The notes below the pieces were generated by a model. The model searched no databases. It was not told where the DNA came from and was given only the letters and a program-made list of their open reading frames with translations. Shown here one piece after another: positions 1 through 11,600 of a stretch of 64,000 bases of DNA. This DNA is from Triplophysa rosa (Eukaryota > Chordata > Actinopteri > Cypriniformes > Nemacheilidae), in the NCBI RefSeq assembly GCF_024868665.1, contig NC_079907.1, positions 22,492,834 through 22,556,833 on the forward strand, read 5' to 3'. The translations under genes were made by a program, and so were the position numbers. Every line of letters begins with the position of its first letter. Position 1 is the first letter of the stretch.

Positions 1-3000
1 TTATTGGACGCCTGTGAAGTGACCGTAGACGATAAGACACCTCCACGAGGGTTGTTCTTGGACTTGACAGCGATGATGCTGGCACGTACCTTAATGATGG
101 GGGTGATGAACTCCTCCAGGAAGTTGTGATGCAGCAGGGAGGGCCAGTTATGATGGATGAAGTTGATCAGAAGACCTTTAATGTGAGATCCGTCCTGATC
201 CTGCGTAAGGCACAAACTCTTAGCATTACAACCCTACACCAGTCATCGGAGCTGTGATGGACACACTGTGATGGAGTCTGACCTGATCTGTCATGATCAT
301 CAGTTTGCCATAGCGCAAAGTCTTGAGGGACTCCGGATCGCTGTAGTTCTTCCTGTACTGCAGACCGAGGATTTTTATGATGTTGTTGATCTCAGCATTC
401 TCCATAATCTACAACAGAAACAAGAGAGTGAACAACAAGATCTCTAAAATCTAATTGACATGAACCAAAAGCCTTTCCATCCAAACCAATAAAATGCATT
501 AGTTCAGCAAACCTCAGATTTAAGTTTCATTTGACTACACAGACCTGTTTGTGTGACGCCTCCCGCACGTTGAGCATTTTACCCCTCAGAGGAAAGATCC
601 CGTAGCGGTCTCGTCCCACCACACCCAAACCGGACACGGCCAGAGTTTTGGCCGAGTCTCCTTCCGTAAGGATCAGAGTGCAGCTGGAAGAATTCTTCCC
701 ACCTGTAACACGACCAAAGTCAAGTAAACATCCGCGGAAAGATTTACGGCAGAATAAACCCTTGATGCTGTTCTTACCAGCGTCGTTGGCATCATCCAGT
801 TTTGGCACGCCCTTAATCTTCGTGTGCTTGACGGCAGAGCACTTCTTATTGAGCTGAGTCTGAGCTTTAAACTTCACCCAGTTCATAATGCTCTCTACAA
901 TTCCACAGTTATTTGCCTGCCAAACACAATGAGATTAATGCACATTTCCTAAAAAAAAACATGCTAGGAGTCTCTAATTATATATGGTTTAGACTTTTGC
1001 TTTATAAACGGCATCCTTTCCATCCTCAGCAACCGGCGTTTTTTTAACTGTCGCTGAAAGTTGAAAAATGTTAAAGTCCCAGTGAAATGAAATATTATTT
1101 TAAAAAATCATGAAAAATTGCAGTGTTTATTGTAAATAGTTCATCAATGTGAGTCATTCTCTTTTTAAAATTCGGGTGCCCTCAAAATCTTTAGTTAAAA
1201 TCAGAAAATGCACTTCCTTCCTGTGATGACAATCCATCATAAATGATGCATGTTAGACGTCTTGGGCGGAGCGTCAGTTAACTCCTCCCCTTCAACTGTC
1301 AGTCTGCTGCCAGTTCCATTTCGAAATGCAACGGCTGTTTTTATACATCCAATCAAATCTCAGAGAAAGACGAAAGCCACACCTACTATTTTTCACATTC
1401 AAAGTCCATTTCAAACTGAAGTTAAAAACGATCGCAACCCCTGGTTCACGGGGACTTTAACTTGGAAGTAAAACGATGCACTCAATGTCACTTTTTACTG
1501 TTCAATCACAGCAGAGTTTGAACATCAAAAGGATTTGGTGAACATACAACCTTAACTTTGTATTTTCTTCCATAGCGTTTAAAGAAAGTAAGTCACAGAA
1601 CACCACCAAAATAAATAATTTGTGAATTTGTGACAATATTCTATTGTGGTTAAACTGTCCCTTTACGTTCACATCCGAGTAGAGGCCTGCAGGTACATCC
1701 TGATGTGTGATATCTCACCTGTTTAACAAACTTTTCACTCAGGGAGCAGGCGGAGCCGAAGCTCTTCTGCTGTAGGGTCATGTTCTCTTTGGTTTGAGAG
1801 TCAAAGCTGGGATTCTCGATCAGACAGTTCACAAACAACCACATGTGATTCTTCACCTGTAAACACGTTAAAAGAGCACTTAATATAGGGTGACCACACG
1901 TGGCATTTTCCCCCGCACACATTCTGGTCAGGATTTCAGGTGCGTCCTCCGGAGGCTGCATTCGTCCACCGCATACGTCATCGAGGTTTATCATTTTAGA
2001 AAAGCAACCGTTACATTTCAAGGTAAGAATGATTCTTAAAGGAGCCATTCTTTTGCTGTTTTTGAAGCTTTGATCATGTTTTTTGGGTGTTTAACAATGG
2101 ATGTTCATGTTTCAAGTTTCAAAAAACACTTTATATTTCAAGACTATTGTTCACCGCTGTCCCTCTTCTAACAAAACGACTGGATTTCTTCCGTCTATAT
2201 AAATATCCTTCCGAAACTCTGATTGGTACAGCTGACCAGGTCTGTCACTTAGTTTTGCCTTTTTATATTGGACCTAAGTTGGATAATAAAACAAGCAGAT
2301 TGACTAGGAGACATTTGCAAGCAGGACTTCAAAGGACGTCACACACGCACGCGCACACAATATCAGTGTATTACACAGAACAGCTTTCACAGCCGATGTT
2401 AAAGTCATGGAAGCTGTTATTTGACCATTGGTCATCTTAGAATGTGTAGCTGAATTGTAGCTGGGGCAGTACTACAGCACGAGCACACAATCATCACATT
2501 GATTCACTATAAGTTTGTGTTGTTAACATTATGCATGTACACGCCGATTGCCAACCAAACACAGACATATGACTTAGTTTGACTTACAGCGTGCGGTTCA
2601 TGTCCGGCATCTTCTAGAGCTGGGACCGCCCCATCTATCAGTTTCAAACTATATCCAAATCCACCGTTTATATAACATTCATCACCCAAATGCTGTGAGC
2701 AAACAAACACAGCTCAACTTCAATCAGCCGAGTGAAGCGGCATTGACGGACGTGCTCTTTCTCTCGTTTTTTGACCATGTTAAGCATGAGAAGCCAGCAT
2801 GTTTAACAGTGTAAAGAAGTCAGAATGCATGAAATAGCATGTTATCTCCGCTTTAAGAGAAATAAATGTTATATTTTCTAATGTTTTTGGTTCTGAAATT
2901 TGAGAACTTCGATGACGTATGCGGTGGACAAATGCGGCCTGTGGAGGATGCACACAAAATACTGGCCAGGACGTAACCGGGAAAAACGGCCCTACTTTAT

Positions 3001-6000
3001 AGCCTGCGAAATAAACATCAAGACGAGAGGAAGTTAAGAAATGATTTGCTGATCATAGACGTACCTGGAAAGGTTTGACTGTCACTCCAGCTTTATTCTT
3101 TTTCTTCACCACCTCTATTAGCTTGGACACAATCTGGTCTGCAACATAATCTACGTGTCTGCCACCCTGAAACAAACTCACAGTTAAAACGTTTATTGTC
3201 AGAAAGATGTCCGAATTAACCAAAATTGTGAAAATGTTTACCTTGGTCGTGGCGATGCTGTTGACAAAACTGACTTGCTGGAATCCTTTATCACTGAGCG
3301 TAAGACACACCTCCCAACGCTCATTCGCATTCTCATGTACTATTGTCAGAGCCGAACCCATCTCATCCACCTTATCCTTCAGATACAGATCCACATAGCT
3401 GCGGAAACCAGTCACCTGACACATTGAGAAACACCAGTAAACCCATTACAGAACAGCGACATGAAGATGAGATTACTCCATCAGAACACATTCATGAGAC
3501 GAAGAAAGACCAGTCATCTACTCACCGGCAGCTTTTTCCCATTAAGAAAGACTTTAACGCCCTTGGAGGAGCCAGCGATGTCATACGCGCGCCGGGTCAA
3601 CAGCGCCACCGTGTCCTTATCTAAAGCCTGCATTTTAAACTTAGCCAGGTCTGGCTGAAACGTGATGCAGGTGTAGTCTTCTCCATTGAAGGGTTTGATC
3701 TTACACTCGCCCGCTCGGCCCATGTTATTAAACCACGACTGTCAGAAAAAAGACAAATTTAAATATTAAAGGAATTGTTAACGAAAAATGAAAATGGTCC
3801 CATCAGACAATACTAGACTCCTATAAGCACGCAGTAGTTTTACCTGTTTAAAACAGTTTTTAGACTCTCGACAGGCCGTCTCGACGGTGAACTTGGTGCT
3901 GAAGATGTTACAAAGCTTCGCACCGTATCCATTACGACCACCTGATAAAGACAAACCCATTAAACATCCCGCATGAGCCAAACCCCCTTGCCTCATCAAA
4001 CCATCCACTGCCAGCACAGACTCACCGGTGACCTTCTTCTGTTCATCGTCATAGTTACTGGAGGTCAGGAGTTGGCCAAAGATCAGAGCGGGCACATACA
4101 CCTTTTCCACTTTGTGCTCGACCACAGGAATACCCTTCCCGTTGTTCCACACGCTGATGGTGTTGTTCTCTCTGTGCACGTGAACACACGTTACGACGAC
4201 ATCGACACCGCTGACCAATCAGAGGTGAGCAATACTTACGGGTCGATGTTGACCTTGATGCAGTTCATGGTCTTGTCTCTCTGTTTGTTATCAGCAGCGT
4301 TCACTACGAATCAGAGAATAACAGTTAAATTTGATCTCAGGGGAACTAACATGAAACTTTTAGAGTTAAACCAGAGGAAAACTCACCCAGAATCTCATCA
4401 AAGATCTTATAGAGTCCTGGCACAAATGTGACGTCTCTGCAGTTCATCCCAACATCATCATCATCAAACACCCACATTTGCTGGAGTGAGAAACAGAACA
4501 TTTATATTAATGGTTAGTGTTTTAAAGGTGCCGTTTGTAAAAACCGCCGCTAGAGGGCGCACGATCAAAACAACAACAATGGCGTAGCTTGATGACGCTG
4601 TGAAGGAGCGTGGAATGATGAGATCTGTTGTCTTCAACTCCACCGCTGATGGCCATCAATCAGACAGGAACGAGAAATCATGTTAGCGGATGATGTAAAG
4701 TTTTATAAACGTTGCGTATAATTGTGGTCCATAGATAAGTGACTGCTCGAAACAAGCTAGTGGCTTGCTAGACGCTAGACAGTAGGAAAAATTACTTCAT
4801 CTTTTTTTGACATTTTGAAGAATGTAAGACAGCAAACAGTTCTGGGGCACTTTTGACTCCCGTTGTATTTTTCCTACTATGGGAGTCAATGGGGGCAAAA
4901 TCTGTCTGGTTACAAGCATTCTTCCAAATATCTTTCTCTGTGTTCATCAGAACAAAGACATTTAAACACATTGGGAACAACTCGAAGGTGAGTAAATGAT
5001 GACAGAATTTTCAATTTTGGGTGAAGTATCCCTTTAAAGGTGCAGTTTGTAACAATTTTGCAGTAAAATGTCGAAAAACCACAAGGCTAATGTTATATAT
5101 TTTGTGATATAAAAAGGTGAGTAAATGACAGAATTTTCATTTTTGGGTGAAGTATCCCTTTAATACAACCTGTGGGGTAGCATCTTCAATTTATCATTGG
5201 ATGGCACATAAAAATGAAGATTAAGTGTCACACTGGTTTATTTTGTAACACTGGATTGTTACAATTGACGCAAACATTACAAAACAAACATTCTGAACGA
5301 GAGATATGCTAATGTATACTTTCATCATAATTTGAAATTAAGTATTGCAAGTGCATAGTATTTACCATGCTCTACTAAAGTCATTGACAGTATTCGCAAA
5401 CACAAATGTGAAAAGACTCTTTCCAGTTGTATTCATAAGGTTGTATCAGTATTTATTTATAAGAACCATAATTCCCATACATCTTCATGTATAAGCACAG
5501 ACAGATCTGTACCTGAGTGACCGGCTCCACAGAGCCGATGTAGGTGTCAGGCCGGAGCAGGATGTGCTCCAGCTGGGTCTTCTTCTGGTAGATCCGCTCC
5601 ACAGACATACGCTTCTCATCCTTCCTTGGTTTACTGAGAGCCTTGTTCTCAAACAAACTCTGTAAGACAAAAAGAAAAGCATTACACAGATCTAAGGGAA
5701 AACTAACCCCATTAGATAGTTTATTATCTAATGACATCTTTCGAAATTTTGACCATAGTTTTAACAAAAGCAAAAATAAAACCAGAACTTAAAAGACCAA
5801 ATAAAATAGTTTGACGGTTTCACCTTTTTATGCTCTATTGACATTTTCTATATAGTGTTGGGACAGGATTACACTTTCAGCTAATAGATTTGAGTTTATT
5901 ACACAGCAATGAATCATGGTTAGCGACTTGTTACTGGTGACATATGGTATTTGGGTCCTGGTCGGCACCATTTTGGTCAAGTTTCCATGTGTAAATTTAT

Positions 6001-6178
6001 TATTTAGCATTAGCACATAGATATAGGCATGTGTGGTAACTTTGTAGACCGCGGTTTTTAAACGCGGCTTTTTTACTACAACGGTTTGTAACACAGTGTT
6101 AGCACAGTTTTGGTGTAACAATAACATAAATAAAATAAAACACACATTTACCTTGAGGGGTGCCTCAGATCCAGCCAT
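1..6178 (-). CDS. top2a: DNA topoisomerase II alpha, N-terminal portion (gene continues beyond window start)
   Basis: Type IIA topoisomerase, which passes one DNA duplex through another in the nucleus using ATP. Coding exons with GT/AG borders (minus strand): 6178-6152, 5659-5513, 4480-4387, 4303-4240, 4171-4026, 3941-3844, 3738-3526, 3415-3242, 3166-3065, 1856-1719, 916-778, 702-545, 408-283, 200-90. They sum to 1737 nt (579 codons) and stay in frame. The start is the ATG of MAGSEAPLK; the conserved core begins at SVERIYQKKTQLEHILLRPD. Visible landmarks: GHKL ATPase block (IFDEIL, NAADNKQRD, WNNGKGIPV, GRNGYGAK), transducer region (QTKENMTLQQKSFGS), TOPRIM EGDSAK near residues 461-466 and DQDQDGS near 541-547, close to the human TOP2A numbering for the metal-binding acidic residues. 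The cleavage domain with the catalytic tyrosine lies outside. The paralogue TOP2B shares most motifs; exon lengths, the short N-terminus, the mitotic-type promoter and the 17q-like neighbours favour TOP2A. Bases 1-89 could hold a further exon, but I could not place its border. Confidence 0.93.
1071..1460. mobile_element. TTAA-flanked MITE in a top2a intron
   Basis: A 390 bp unit is bounded by TTAA at 1071-1074 and 1457-1460. Its ends are inverted repeats: the left reads AAGTCCCAGTGAA after TTAA, and the reverse complement of the right reads AAGTCCCCGTGAA. TTAA target duplication is typical of Kolobok and piggyBac families. No transposase frame is present. It lies between top2a exons 10 and 11. 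Confidence 0.6.
1888..3003. mobile_element. TIR DNA transposon remnant in the intron between top2a exons 9 and 10
   Basis: About 100 bp at each end are imperfect inverted copies. The left end (about 1894-1990) contains CCTCCGGAGGCTGCATTC then GTCCACCGCATACGTCATCG. The right end (about 2911-3000) contains CGATGACGTATGCGGTGGAC in the opposite sense. The middle holds unrelated sequence and a fragment of the TTAA element family (2461-2856), so at least two insertions are nested. Borders are approximate because the outermost bases are diverged. Confidence 0.55.
2461..2856 (-). mobile_element. Truncated TTAA-family element with a THAP-like coding remnant
   Basis: Bases 2461-2710 resemble 62006-62250, and bases 2760-2856 resemble 63684-63766, so this is an internally deleted relative of the element at 61833-63766. 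It ends in CTCCGC followed by TTAA at 2853-2856. On the minus strand a short frame reads CSQHLGDECYINGGF and then LKLIDGAVPALEDAGHEPH, the C-terminal half of a THAP-like finger (C-x2-H, AVP-like box). The other terminus is not recognisable. Confidence 0.55.
4780..5165. repeat. Copies of an abundant palindromic MITE (GTGAGTAAATGATGACAGAATTTTCA family)
   Basis: Contains the block GTAAATGATGACAGAATTTT followed by a GGGTGAAGTATCCCTTTAA end, seen twice (about 4988-5035 and 5110-5163). The same family recurs in both orientations at about 10350-10632, 12233-12548, 23655-24068, 30500-30722, 36385-36728 and 51846-52242. No coding capacity. Confidence 0.6.
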
Positions 6179-6369
6179 TTTAAATGTTTCTCTCTAGCGA
6201 AGTAGAAGTAAAGAAACGTTCTGTGACAAAGAAATAAATACAATGCAAACAGATACGCCTTCGCTGCTAAAACCAATAAACCACTTACTGAAAATACCTT
6301 AAATTATTACTGAAATATGAACAATCTAACGCAATAACACACGCGACTGTAACAGCGACCCATCTAACC

Positions 6370-6547
6370 GCTTTTCAAATTTCAAATCACATAGAGACAT
6401 CCGCCCGCCAACTTCTCCAGCCAATAGCTGTCAGGAGTGGGCCGATCTTTTAAACTGTGGACCAATAGCGTTTACATATTTTGCGCTTTGACCCGCCTAC
6501 TTTCGGAGATCCAATCAAACATAAGATGACAAAGCGTAAATCCAATC
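6370..6547 (-). promoter_or_regulatory. top2a: top2a promoter: inverted CCAAT boxes plus CHR-like motifs
   Basis: Within 370 bp upstream of the start codon the plus strand shows CCAAT at 6421-6425, 6462-6466, 6511-6515 and 6542-6546. In the sense of the gene these are ATTGG, that is inverted CCAAT boxes spaced 31-49 bp apart. Nearer the gene, TTCAAA occurs at 6374-6379 and 6381-6386, reading TTTGAA (CHR consensus) on the gene strand. A TTTTGCGC E2F-like string lies at about 6478-6485. Mammalian TOP2A is known to be driven by NF-Y at inverted CCAAT boxes and by CHR-type cell-cycle repression. No TATA box is evident. Confidence 0.7.
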
Positions 6548-7182
6548 CGAATTTTGTTCCGGTATTTCACGTTCAAATGGACAAAACGTCGATGTCATTT
6601 GCAACATAAACAAACGTGTTTGCAATGTTTTCATTATATTTCTATTAATTTTAACAAAGAATTGATTTTACGTTAGATATTAAAATATTAGGAAATGGAT
6701 TTGCTCCATTAGATGATAATCGCATCAATACGAATAACAATGACATTGAAGATGTTTTTAAAGTTTTATCTTCTTTTCTATCATGTAAATTATTGCAAGT
6801 ATTCTAACATAAATTGTAAAATAAAATAAAACTGCAGTTGTTTAATACAGTATTACTGTAAGACCATCATAAATGCATTTTCATGCAACACATATAATAC
6901 ATATCAGTACATTTTATATAAAATACATAAAGTGTAATGGAAGGAGACACATAGACAGATTAGATGTCATGTGTGATGGGGTTGAAAGCTGATTGGCTGT
7001 TGGAGTGGTAATAACATTGATTCATTTTGCACATGTGCCTCTACCTCCCTCCCTCTCTCTCTTACCCCCCCTCTCTCTCTCTCTCTCTCTGTTCTTCTCT
7101 CTCTCCTAAACCTCCTTCACTTCATCACTGTCCTTGGGCGTGTATAGCAGTGTCTGACATTCTGTTGCTGAGGACTGTGTGT

Positions 7183-7229
<47 letters not shown>

Positions 7230-7278
7230 CGCGCGCGTGCGTGCGTGCGTGTGTGCGTGTGTGTGTGTGTGCGCGCAG
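7183..7278. repeat. Compound (GT)n(GC)n microsatellite
   Basis: About 95 bp of alternating GT, with a central run of alternating GC, then mixed GTGC. Strict purine-pyrimidine alternation throughout makes it prone to Z-DNA. It lies upstream of the probable first exon of the samd14-like gene. Confidence 0.9.
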
Positions 7279-7289
7279 AGCAGCTTTGT

Positions 7290-7419
7290 GACGTTGTGAA
7301 ATTTGCGCTCATCCAGGAGCAGGAGCCCTCCAGCATCATCCCGCGAACAGGGCAGAGGAGCAGAATGCCAGCCCACCCCAGCAGCTGAGCTTTGCTGTGG
7401 GATACGCAACTATCTAGAG
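7290..7419 (+). other. Probable non-coding first exon of the samd14-like gene
   Basis: A GC-richer block ends in CTAGAG followed by GTGAGT at 7420, a good splice donor. The first coding exon starts just after an acceptor (CTTTTAG ending at 8620), so an upstream untranslated exon is needed, and this is the best placed candidate. The transcription start cannot be set from sequence alone. Confidence 0.4.
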
Positions 7420-8151
7420 GTGAGTCTGTTTATCTGGCTTTCTATTCCATCATACCCCATCCACTTGCCATAATGAAATATTCATGATTTACAGCTTCCT
7501 TTTGTGCTGATTGTCAGCTGCAACTCTCATAGCAGAGGTGAGCTACATTAACCCTTTTTAACAAGTCCACACGTTGTATTGATCAGGTATCAAGTGTACT
7601 GCATGTAAGGTTATAGGATGCATACATCCCTACGTAAGTGAGGCGATGTTGATCAGCATGTACCGTTCTTCCTCTTGTTTAGCCCTGCAGTAAAAGTAAG
7701 CTTTTATTTGTTGTATATGCATACAGGCCAGATTCGTAACCCTCCCATCTCCATATTGATTTGTTTGCTATTGCCATTCCCTGCCTGTCAGCTACTTAGC
7801 AGCCCTGCCCCCCTAATTCTTATAGATAGATAATGTGTGGGGGCCAGTTTCATGGCCATTAGCTTCATATCTTTACCACACTGAGATTGCGAGGCCCTTA
7901 CGGGCGTATAGACCCTGTCGATACCCTTCAAAGTCGGCGTGCAGTGCTTTCTTAACAAGAACAAGAAGTTTGAATTGTTAGTTTTGTTAGGTGTCCATAT
8001 TGACATCTGGAATGATTAGCCTATATAATTTTTGCATCAGGAGTTTGAACTTAACCACGGGGCAGGTGAACCCTTCAAACACAACTCCAAAACACAATCA
8101 GTCTCTTCTTGCTCATCCATATGGATAAAGATGGATGGATGGGTGGGTGGG

Positions 8152-8256
<105 letters not shown>

Positions 8257-8627
8257 GCCATGAACTCAGGCTGTGTGGGTGGGTGTGAGCATTGCCATTG
8301 AAGGTGCTGGGCAGCAGATGGCACAACGTCCTGTTGCCTGGGCACTGTGTGTGTGTGCGTGTGTGTGTGTGTGTGTGGGGGGGGGGGGGCAGCCAAACTG
8401 CACCTGACCAAATGGTCAGTGCTGTACATTAGTGTGCGTTATTATGAAACAAGTGGAGTAGCCTACACAAAAACAGAACGAACAAAACAAATGTACGTTA
8501 CTATAACCCGGTAAAAAGCTCATCGTTCGGACAAGAAGGAACTGTATTTTCAACATACGTGTCTATAGGTCCCTGCCTTATAGAAAATATGTAGTAATTT
8601 TCACAGTTTTACTCTTTTAGATTGAAG

Positions 8628-11600
8628 ATGTCCTCCACACCCCTGGCAGAAGCAGAGGAGGATGTGTTTGGTGAGTGACCTCTCCCGTCGGTCCATCCCT
8701 CCTTCCCTCCCCCACCATTAATGTCCATATCTTCATTTCCACACTCCCAATACACTGAGTGCATTACAGGCGAGAGCCCGCGTCTAAAAGCACCGGGGGC
8801 TGGGCTGCTCTCTGAGCATGTGCAGTGGTGTGCTTCCAGTTCTAAATATTTTATTAAACATTTCTGCGAATTTTTCGATGCCGTATGTAACGGCGGAGCG
8901 ATAATGGGAGACCTAATGGGCGCATTGAAGCGGCTGGTTTTATCATATTGTGTGTAGCATGTGATTGTACTACACACTTCAGAACGTGCAGTGTGCTGAG
9001 TCAGTGTCAACGTCACCACAGGAAAGAATGCTGAGATCCCAAAACAAGTTTGGAGAAGGAAGTGTACGGGTTTGGCTGTGTCATCTACTGAGAGCATTAA
9101 AGCACTGTATTTGTAGCTGTTATTAGGGGCCACACACCAAAGATGTGTTTTGTTATTTTGTTATGTGTGTGTATATTATAGGATGTTAAAAAGAGCTGTA
9201 AAATTAGCAGTATATCACATTTACAATTGCGTGTGAAACTGATGCTGTGACAGGGCAGATTGGATTCAATAACTCACCATTTCAGCAATACCTTGTGTCC
9301 ATCCTGCAGTTGGATTTGTATCTTCACACTTTGGTGTATTTGTCTGTGTGTGTTTGTGCATTTCCGGTTTCACTGTCCATTACACACGCCCCGGGGTCTA
9401 CACGAGGAATGGCCGCTCATCATTTATATAAGTAATCTCGGCTGCTGACAGCTTAATAGAGCTTCAGCCTGCTTTACACTGTCACTGTGCTTTATGGATT
9501 GTAACGAGAACGCTAATGCGTGTGTGAGCGGCGCAGCGGTCTTTTAGCACACTTGTGATGTTATTTTCTGTTTCGATATCAAAAGAACTCAAGAAACGAA
9601 TGTCGGTGTGTTTTCTGCACCATCAGATCTGACCGAGGCGGTTCCTGAGACCGAACGACTTGACAGCAGCCTACAGAAAGCCAAAGCACAACTGTCAATC
9701 AAAACCAGAAGGCACCGCCCCTCTCGAACCCGTCTGAGAGACAGCCTGAGCTCGATAGATGGAGAAGACGCCATTGATAGGCTTGTGAGTGTGAATTTTC
9801 ATTTTACGTCAAATTGCTGTGTGGTAAATTCTGAATTTTGAATTTGAAACAATATAATGCAATATTATACAATTCTCAAATTTAGGCCAAACTGCTCCTT
9901 TAAATATAACCACATACATAGACGTTATACTCATTTATGACTTTGTGCGTGTCTGTGGTCAAGAGTTTTGGCGGATCACTGCAGACGTCCTCTTCTCCGC
10001 TCCAACCCCCCTTTCGGGGCTCCTCTCCCTCCTCTGACCTCCTCCTCTCCTCCCCTTCCTCACGGAGAGACCGCTCCTTCACCTTTGACCCCAGCACTGC
10101 GACTGTAGAAAAGGAGGCGCAAGATGAAAGGAGGAGCTACAAGCACCTTCTGAACATCCCTTCCAAGGAGACGTTGTCCCTCACTTCCTCTAAATCCCCC
10201 ACCAGACCCTGCATCCATTCAGAGACATCTTCCCCAGCCCATCTTTGCCAGACGGAGCATCTCAAGTCCCGTGAGGGAAGCCAACCTCTTCTACACTATG
10301 GAGAGTACTCACAGAGTGAAGGTTTGAACACCACAAGAATGTCTCATTTAAGTGATATTTCAACAAAAAGAACTAATTCTTTCATCATTTACTCACCGAC
10401 CTGTATGGCTTTTTTATTTTGTTTGCTGCAGAACACAAAAGAAGATATATTGAGAAGAATGTTGGTAACCAAACAGCATTGGTCCCCATTTACTTCCATT
10501 ATATGGACACAAACCACTGAGACAAATCTCAAAATATCTCGTTTGTGTCATATACTGTACAGGTTTTAAATGACATGAGAATGAATAATTGATGACAGAA
10601 TGTTTATTTTCAGGGTGACCTGTCCCATTAAATCTCACGTCTCTGTTATGGATTTGATTAAAATTCAGAAACTAATTGTAATTCTGATCCTCAATATAAT
10701 CTAGACTAGATTCTAATTCTAACACTTTTTCGGATTCTTAATGTGACGATGTTTTCAGACGACAGCCACGACACTGGTCCCGATGAACCGGGCAGTCCAA
10801 CAGTGCTGCTGGACAAGAAAACCAGGAGGCGATTTCTTGATTTGGGGTCAGTGTTTTAAATTTCCTGAGCTACAAAATGCATTTTTTGGATTACATCGTT
10901 TCTGTTTAATTCATTGATTTTATCGTAATGCACTATAATTTCTAACCAACATCAATATGATACCAGGAGTTTTCTAGTTAAATATGTAAACATTTTGGCA
11001 AGTGAAGTTTTGTTTCATTATTTTAAAATAAATAAATAATGATTTCCTGAGTGTAAACATTGGGATACTTTAAAATTATTGCCCCATTTGTTTGAGAGAT
11101 CAACCTGTGGCTCAACCATTAGCAATCATTTGGGGAATAATCTATTTGTCCAACCAATCGAAGACTTGGGTGTGTGGCTAAAGCTGTGCTACTAGCGCAG
11201 TGGTTCTCAGACTTTTTTGCTGTAAGGCCCCCTTTGTGTAGGGTGCATCGCTTCGTGACCCCCCAAATAAAGACTTAAAATCTTAAACTTAGAATTTTAA
11301 TTAAACCAAAAACATCTTTACAATGCTGGAACATCAATTCTTTTGTTTGGTGGTCTTATTTTCTGATGTTTGATTGCATAAAATCTAGGATAAATTTCTA
11401 TGTTTCATAAAATGCCACAAAACCTGTGGCCTCCCTGGATCCATCTTGGGGCCCCCCAGGGGGCCACGGCCCCCAGTTTGAGAACAACTGCTCTAGCCTA
11501 CTGTGGAAGCCTCAACATCTTTTGAATGTGGCATTAAAGCAGCTTATTAAAGATGACAAAACAAGCAATATATTTTAGTGTGGTTATAGGTACAGTATAT

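Noticed and set aside
1..89. An additional top2a exon at the window edge
   Set aside because: The frame stays open after exon 14, but a normal donor (GTACGTG) closes exon 14 at 90 and the expected VSKNK continuation is not clearly matched, so I did not assign a border.
7027..7409. Cys-Val and His-Thr repeat proteins
   Set aside because: They are translations of the GT/GC microsatellite on both strands.
9937..10569. A 210-residue single-exon gene
   Set aside because: Only 9964-10321 is coding (samd14 exon 3); the rest is flanking intron including a MITE.
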